A stretch of DNA of 64,000 nt, taken from Actinacidiphila acidipaludis. Its GTDB lineage: Bacteria; Actinomycetota; Actinomycetes; Streptomycetales; Streptomycetaceae. Positions within the stretch are counted from its first letter, which is position 1. Every line of letters begins with the position of its first letter. The position numbers and the translations under genes are program-made. Positions 59,835-64,000 of the stretch are shown here, piece by piece. The stretch spans positions 104,662-168,661 of the forward strand of contig NZ_JAINZZ010000010.1 in NCBI RefSeq assembly GCF_019890725.1. Reading direction: 5' to 3'. Under the pieces are notes generated by a model. It was given only the letters and a program-made list of their open reading frames with translations, ran no database searches and had not been told where the DNA came from.

Positions 59835-60919
59835 ATGAGCCAGGAGGTACGCGGCGTCGTCGCGCCGGCAAGAACGAGCCCGTACGGGTGGAGACCGTCG
59901 TCGTTCCCGACCCGGGGCCCGGGGAGGCCGTGGTCCGGGTGCAGGCCTGCGGCGTCTGCCACACCGACCTGCACTACAAGCAGGGCGGGATCAACGACGA
60001 GTTCCCGTTCCTGCTCGGCCACGAGGCGGCCGGCGTCGTCGAGGCCGTCGGGCCGGGCGTCGACGAGGTGGTTCCCGGGGACTTCGTCGTCCTCAACTGG
60101 CGCGCGGTGTGCGGGCAGTGCCGGGCCTGCCGGCGCGGCCGCCCCTGGTACTGCTTCCAGACCCACAACGCGACACAGAAGATGACCCTGCGCGACGGCA
60201 CGGTCCTCTCGCCGGCCCTCGGCATCGGCGCCTTCGCCGAGAAGACCCTGGTCGCGGCGGGCCAGTGCACCAAGGTCGACCCGCGGGCCGCGCCCGAGGT
60301 CGCCGGCCTCCTCGGCTGCGGCGTCATGGCGGGCATCGGGGCCGCCATCAACACCGGCGGCGTCACCCGGGGCGACTCGGTGGCGGTGATCGGCTGCGGG
60401 GGAGTGGGCAACGGCGCGGTGGCCGGCGCTCGGCTGGCCGGCGCCGCCCGCATCATCGCCGTCGACGTCGACCCGCGGAAGCTGGAGGCGGCGACCCGCC
60501 TGGGCGCCACCCACGTCGTGGACGCCGGCGCGACCGACCCGGTCGAGGCCGTCAGGGAGCTGACCGGTGGCTTCGGCGCGGACGTGGTGGTCGAGGCGGT
60601 CGGCCGTCCGGAGACCTACCGGCAGGCGTTCTACGCCCGTGACCTGGCCGGCACCGTCGTCCTGGTGGGCGTGCCCACCCCCGAGATGACCCTCGAACTG
60701 CCCCTGCTCGACGTCTTCGGCCGCGGCGGCGCGCTGAAGTCCTCGTGGTACGGCGACTGCCTGCCCAGCCGCGACTTCCCGATGCTGATCGACCTCTACC
60801 TCCAGGGCCGGCTCGACCTGGAGTCCTTCGTGTCCGAGACGATCGGGCTGGACGACATCGAGCCGGCGTTCACGCGGATGCGGGACGGCGACGTGCTGCG
60901 GTCCGTCGTGCTGTTCTGA
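59835..60919 (+). pseudogene. S-(hydroxymethyl)mycothiol-type zinc dehydrogenase with apparent frameshift
   Basis: The ATG at 59835 opens [11 protein letters not shown], as in intact mycothiol-dependent formaldehyde dehydrogenases, but the frame then shifts near 59868. Inserting one G in CCGGC would give [14 protein letters not shown] and join the long frame starting at 59888. That downstream frame is intact: catalytic zinc ligands in [11 protein letters not shown] and GHEAAG, structural zinc Cys4 ([15 protein letters not shown]), and a Rossmann fold ([15 protein letters not shown]). The GTG at 59888 could start a shorter, functional protein lacking 18 residues. The shift may be a real mutation or a sequence error. 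In the family, a metallo-β-lactamase-type gene often follows; none does here. Confidence 0.75.
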
Positions 60920-60984
60920 CGGCCCTCGCACACGCAAGGGGGTCATTCGTCCGCGGGTGGTGATCGGCCCCCGGACACGCGGAA

Positions 60985-61026
60985 AGCGGTGGGCCCGCCC
61001 CTCGTGTGAGGGGCGGGCCCACCGCT
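60985..61026. terminator. Strong bidirectional hairpin terminator
   Basis: A perfect 19-bp stem (60985-61003 with 61008-61026) and a 4-base GTGT loop between the dehydrogenase and the convergent transglycosylase gene. Confidence 0.88.
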
Positions 61027-61050
61027 CGCCGGGCTGGGTGCCGGTGCCGA

Positions 61051-61860
61051 TCAGTAGGCGGAGTTCACGTTGTCCATGGAGCCGTACCGGTCGGCCGCGT
61101 AGTTGCACGCGGCGGTGATGTTGGCGACCGGGTCGTAGATGTTCCAGGACGTACCGGCCACGTGGAAGCGGTCGAAGGTCGGGTTGATCACCTGCAGCAG
61201 ACCCTTGGAGGGAATGCCGTTGCGGGCGTTGATGTCCCACAGGTTGATCGCACGCGGGTTACCGCTGGACTCACGGATGATGTTGCGGTGGATGCCCTCG
61301 TAGCTACCCGGGATGTGCTTGGCGTGCATGATGTCGAGCGACTCGCGGATCCAGCCGTCGAGGTTGTTCGCGTAGGTCTTCTTCACGACCTTCGGCGCGG
61401 CCGCGGGCTTGGCAGCCGCGTGCTGCACCGGGGTGCGCTTGGCCGACCGCGAGGCGGCGGGCTTGGTGACCTTGTGCTCGGTGACGGCCTTCTTCGCGGC
61501 CGGGGCCTTGGCCGCCGGCTTCGCGGGCTTGGCGGCGGGCTTGGCCGCGGGCTTCGCGGCCTTGGCCAGCTCCTGCTTGTGCTGCGGAGCGGCCGTGACG
61601 GTCTTCTTGGTGGCGAGGTCGGTCTTGGCGCCGGTCAGAGCGACCGGCTGCTTCAGATGCTGCCCGGCGGTGACGCTGAACCCGGTGGGTGCGTCCGCCG
61701 CGGTCGCCGTTCCGGCTCCGGCCGTCGCCTGCAGACCCGTCACAGCAAGGATCACAGCCGCGCCCGCGGCACCACCGGTGGTGGCGATCTTCTGCTTCCG
61801 GGTCATGTTCTTGAAGGTGGCGACGGTGGGGAGCTTCTTCGGGATCGCGGGGAGCTGCAT
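61051..61860 (-). CDS. Secreted lytic transglycosylase (SLT domain) with Lys/Ala-rich linker
   Basis: A 269-residue exported enzyme. Signal region TGGAAGAAVILAVTGLQATAGAGTATAADA, then a Lys/Ala/Pro-rich linker at about 98-160 (many AKPAAKPAAK units), likely for wall interaction. The C-terminal SLT fold has catalytic Glu197 in IIRESSGNP and the following GLLQVINPTFDRF and NITAACNYAADRYG blocks. It cuts glycan chains of peptidoglycan and leaves 1,6-anhydro ends. The ATG at 61860 is chosen, though one at 61803 is also possible. The promoter region holds no c-di-AMP riboswitch that I can see. Confidence 0.87.
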   Translation of the reverse strand: MQLPAIPKKLPTVATFKNMTRKQKIATTGGAAGAAVILAVTGLQATAGAGTATAADAPTGFSVTAGQHLKQPVALTGAKTDLATKKTVTAAPQHKQELAKAAKPAAKPAAKPAKPAAKAPAAKKAVTEHKVTKPAASRSAKRTPVQHAAAKPAAAPKVVKKTYANNLDGWIRESLDIMHAKHIPGSYEGIHRNIIRESSGNPRAINLWDINARNGIPSKGLLQVINPTFDRFHVAGTSWNIYDPVANITAACNYAADRYGSMDNVNSAY

Positions 61861-62245
61861 AAGGCTTTTCCTCTTCCGTTCGGGGACTCGTGAATTCTTA
61901 GGGCTTTTGAATTCGCGGGTCAAAGTCCTCGTCTACGGAGGTTTACGTAGATGGGGCCTGAAGAGGAGTTCGCCGGTGGCTGGATCCGCTGTTTTGAGCC
62001 GCGGCCAGGGAACGCGGTTTACTAATCCCATTCGTATGTGAGGCGCGTTACGTAGACGGGATCACAGAGGCCCCCCTTTGCCCTCACGGAAAAAGGATGG
62101 AGAAAACACGGTCGGTGAGCGGATTCGGGGCCTTTGCGGCGGCCCCTGAATTGGGGGAACGCGGGGTGCGCGCAGCCGTGAGAGCGGCCCGGGTGAGGTT
62201 CGGGTGAGCGGCCGCCGTCAGCCCGCGGGCGTCAGCCCACGAGGG
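61861..62245. other. Intergenic region upstream of the transglycosylase
   Basis: 385 bases without a gene. It is less GC-rich than average (about 61861-62060). Features visible: GAATTC twice (61890-61920), a TCTACG-N8-CGTAGA dyad at 61932-61951, and the word TTACGTAGAYGGG at about 61943 and 62050. These could be control sites of the transglycosylase. The rest, near the XRE gene end, shows nothing. Confidence 0.5.
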
Positions 62246-63076
62246 TCAGCCCACGAGCGACTGGGTGCCGAGGACGGCGACCAGCGCGAGCCGCTCGGCG
62301 TCCCGGGACCCGGGCTCGGCCGTGTAGATCATGATCCGCAGGTCGCTGCCGGCCACGCTGAGCACGTCGCAGTCCAGGGTCAGCTCGCCCACCCGCGGAT
62401 GGACGATGGTCTTGCGGGCCGCCCGGTGCCCGCCCACCTCACCGGAGTCCCACAGCCCGGCGAACCGGTCGCTGCCCGCCCGCAGCTCCGCGACGAGGCG
62501 CCGCAGCCGTTCGTCCGCCGGATACCGCAGCGCCGCCGCCCGCAGATCGGAGACCTGGTCGACCTCCAGGTCACGCTGCGACTGCGGCGTGTGACGGACG
62601 CGGCTGCCCGCGCCCAGGAAGTTCCGCCACACCGCGTTGCGGTCGTTGCCGCGGTAGTCGCCCATCAGCGCCGTGTACTGCGGGTTGGCCAGCAGCAGCG
62701 TCCACGTCGCGTCCGAGACGGCGACGGGTGTGCCGGTCAGCCGGTCCAGCATCCGCTGGACGCTCGCCGGGATGAACGCGGGCACCGTGCCCTGGCCCGG
62801 CGGCACCAGGCCGGCGGCGCGGAAGAGATGCTCGCGCTCCGCCGCGGTCACCCGCAGGGCGCGGCCCAGCGCCTCCACCACCTGCTCCGACGGGTTGGCC
62901 GCCCGGCCCTGCTCCAGCCGCGTCACATAGTCGACCGAGATCCCGGCCAGCAGCGCGAGCTCCTCGCGGCGCAGCCCCGGAGCGCGCCGGTGGCCCCCCG
63001 AGGGCAGCCCCGCGGCCTCGGGCGGGACCCGATCACGCCAGCGCCGCACCGTGTGCCCGAACTCCGTGGTGGCCAT
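62246..63076 (-). CDS. XRE family regulator with MmyB-like ligand domain
   Basis: A 276-residue regulator. HTH at residues 12-85 (LRREELALLAGISVDYVTRLEQGRAANPSEQVVEAL). The C-terminal part (ATWTLLLANPQYTALMGDYRGNDRNAVW...) matches the MmyB-like domain, which in structure binds a fatty-acid-type ligand. These regulators often control a divergent short-chain dehydrogenase, as here. The start is the ATG at 63076. Confidence 0.92.
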   Translation of the reverse strand: MATTEFGHTVRRWRDRVPPEAAGLPSGGHRRAPGLRREELALLAGISVDYVTRLEQGRAANPSEQVVEALGRALRVTAAEREHLFRAAGLVPPGQGTVPAFIPASVQRMLDRLTGTPVAVSDATWTLLLANPQYTALMGDYRGNDRNAVWRNFLGAGSRVRHTPQSQRDLEVDQVSDLRAAALRYPADERLRRLVAELRAGSDRFAGLWDSGEVGGHRAARKTIVHPRVGELTLDCDVLSVAGSDLRIMIYTAEPGSRDAERLALVAVLGTQSLVG

Positions 63077-63107
63077 GGCACCCACTGTGCACCGCCGCCC
63101 GGCCGCC

Positions 63108-63156
63108 GTCCTGGTACTGCCAGTCCCAGGAAGATCAGGGTCCTGGCCGCCAGGAC
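63108..63156. promoter_or_regulatory. Paired GTCCTGG sites between the XRE and SDR genes
   Basis: GTCCTGG-CCG-CCAGGAC is a perfect inverted repeat at 63140-63156. A second, imperfect copy starts GTCCTGG at 63108 and continues as TACTGCCAG. Spacing of 32 bases puts them on nearly the same DNA face. They are probable operators for the XRE regulator, controlling both promoters. Confidence 0.72.
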
Positions 63157-63179
63157 GGGCCGGCCGCACGGTGGAAGAC

Positions 63180-63887
63180 ATGACAGCAACACTGATCACC
63201 GGAGCCAACAAGGGCCTCGGCTTCGAGACCGCCCGCCGGCTCGTCGCCGCCGGCCACACCGTGTACCTGGGGAGCCGCGACACCGAGCGCGGACGGAGGG
63301 CGGCGGAGCGTCTGGGCGCGCGCTTCGTGCGGCTCGACGTCACCGACGACGCGACCGTGGCCGCCGCGGTGCGGACCGTGGAGGCGGGCGGCGGCCTGGA
63401 CGTCCTGGTCAACAACGCCGGTGTCGAGGAGCGGGGCGAGGACAACGGCGTGATCGGCCCCGCCGAGGTGACCGCCGACCTCATGCGCTCGACGTTCGAG
63501 ACCAACGTCTTCGGCACGGTCCGCGTCACCCACGCCTTCCTGCCGCTGCTGCAGCGGTCGGCCGCACCGGTCGTGGTCAACGTCAGCAGCGGGCTGGCCT
63601 CCCTGACCGAGGTCACCACCCCCGGCACACCCCGGCACGCCTACCAGGGCGTGGCCTACCCGGCGTCCAAGGCCGCCGTGAACATGATCACCGTGCAGTA
63701 CGCCAAGGCCTTCCCGGCCCTGCGGATCAACGCCGTGGAACCCGGCTTCACCAGGACCGACCTCAACGGGAACACCGGCATCCAGACCGTCGAGGAGGGC
63801 GCCGAGATCATCGTCCGCATGGCGTGCCTCGGCCCCGACGGCCCCACCGGCACCTACGCCGACATCAACGGGCCGCTGCCCTGGTGA
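63180..63887 (+). CDS. Short-chain dehydrogenase/reductase (SDR)
   Basis: A 235-residue classical SDR. Cofactor loop TGANKGLG (7-14), NNAG after 75, active-site Ser and YxxxK as NVSSG... and YPASKAAVNM. The basic residue following the second strand (GSRDTERGR) suggests NADP. Substrate unknown. It lies divergent from the XRE/MmyB-type regulator and is its likely target. It ends 113 bases before the window end. Confidence 0.93.
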   Translation: MTATLITGANKGLGFETARRLVAAGHTVYLGSRDTERGRRAAERLGARFVRLDVTDDATVAAAVRTVEAGGGLDVLVNNAGVEERGEDNGVIGPAEVTADLMRSTFETNVFGTVRVTHAFLPLLQRSAAPVVVNVSSGLASLTEVTTPGTPRHAYQGVAYPASKAAVNMITVQYAKAFPALRINAVEPGFTRTDLNGNTGIQTVEEGAEIIVRMACLGPDGPTGTYADINGPLPW

Positions 63888-64000
63888 GCCGGCGGGCGGA
63901 CGCTGCGGTGTGACACTTCCGCGCGCCCGCACGCCCTCGTCCTCAGACCGGCGGTCCCGCAGCGCGCCGGGCGCGCGGAATCCCGCGAGTCCGCCCCGCC
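63888..64000. other. Right edge
   Basis: Nothing recognisable lies after the SDR stop codon; no gene start or terminator is visible before the window ends. Confidence 0.5.

Noticed and set aside
61861..62245. c-di-AMP riboswitch upstream of the transglycosylase
   Set aside because: The conserved blocks seen at 3126-3290 are absent here.

Overview
The window is high-GC actinobacterial chromosome, almost certainly Streptomyces or a close relative. It carries a rodlin, an S-(hydroxymethyl)mycothiol-type dehydrogenase, a MurT/GatD pair, a c-di-AMP (ydaO-type) leader before an NlpC/P60 hydrolase, a probable Nur box, very high third-position GC, and rare TTA (bldA-type) codons in two genes. I found no rRNA, tRNA, prophage, insertion sequence, CRISPR array or biosynthetic cluster. 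About 65 genes are supported. The overall picture is a conserved chromosomal arm-to-core segment made of small operons.

Layout. 0-13 kb: an anti-sigma-like ATPase, GNAT protein, a 1.3 kb stretch without a clear gene, riboswitch plus NlpC/P60 hydrolase, ClpP divergent from an orphan Phd antitoxin, a LysR regulator divergent from a CTP-synthase-tail protein, a secreted tripeptidyl-aminopeptidase-like hydrolase, YbaK deacylase, bacterial-type PARG, and an acyltransferase/epimerase pair. 13-22 kb: a CtaG-like membrane protein, 6-phosphofructokinase, gatD-murT (lipid II amidation), peptide deformylase, and TetR divergent from an acyl-CoA dehydrogenase. 22-31 kb: regulators, a universal stress protein, an L,D-transpeptidase-like protein, an HTH/NB-ARC regulator with two TTA codons near its start, an ECF41 sigma factor and a BaeRF-family protein. 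31-46 kb: methyltransferase, nickel/cobalt permease, cobF-cobK, an NhaA-DsbA fusion, an NfeD-like/flotillin pair, paaK, a MocR regulator divergent from an MFS pump, NDH-2 and RNase HI. 46-54 kb: SpoIIE phosphatase, rodlin, XRE-cupin regulator, then a compact operon of sortase substrate, sortase, ECF sigma and transmembrane DUF4232 protein, divergent from a VWA-protein pair. 54-64 kb: GH59 and GH16-like carbohydrate enzymes, VOC protein, TmrB-like kinase, a frameshifted mycothiol-dependent dehydrogenase, a lytic transglycosylase, and XRE divergent from SDR.

The most interesting system is the minus-strand operon 51542-49603. It encodes a secreted DUF4232 protein ending in a sortase-type tail (APDTG), a class F-like sortase whose usual arginine position holds threonine, an ECF sigma factor, and a second DUF4232 protein whose domain is tethered across the membrane to a short cytoplasmic basic segment. 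The two DUF4232 domains have identical spacing of four cysteines, so they arose by duplication. I infer a cell-surface sensing circuit. Other points worth checking are the double TTA codons at 26086/26098, a Nur box between the Ni/Co permease and cobF, the orphan rodlin, the CTP-synthase-tail protein lacking the catalytic His, and the one-base frameshift at about 59868.

Starts were chosen from ribosome binding sites, coupling to neighbours and expected domain boundaries. All functional calls come from reading motifs by eye, without database searches.
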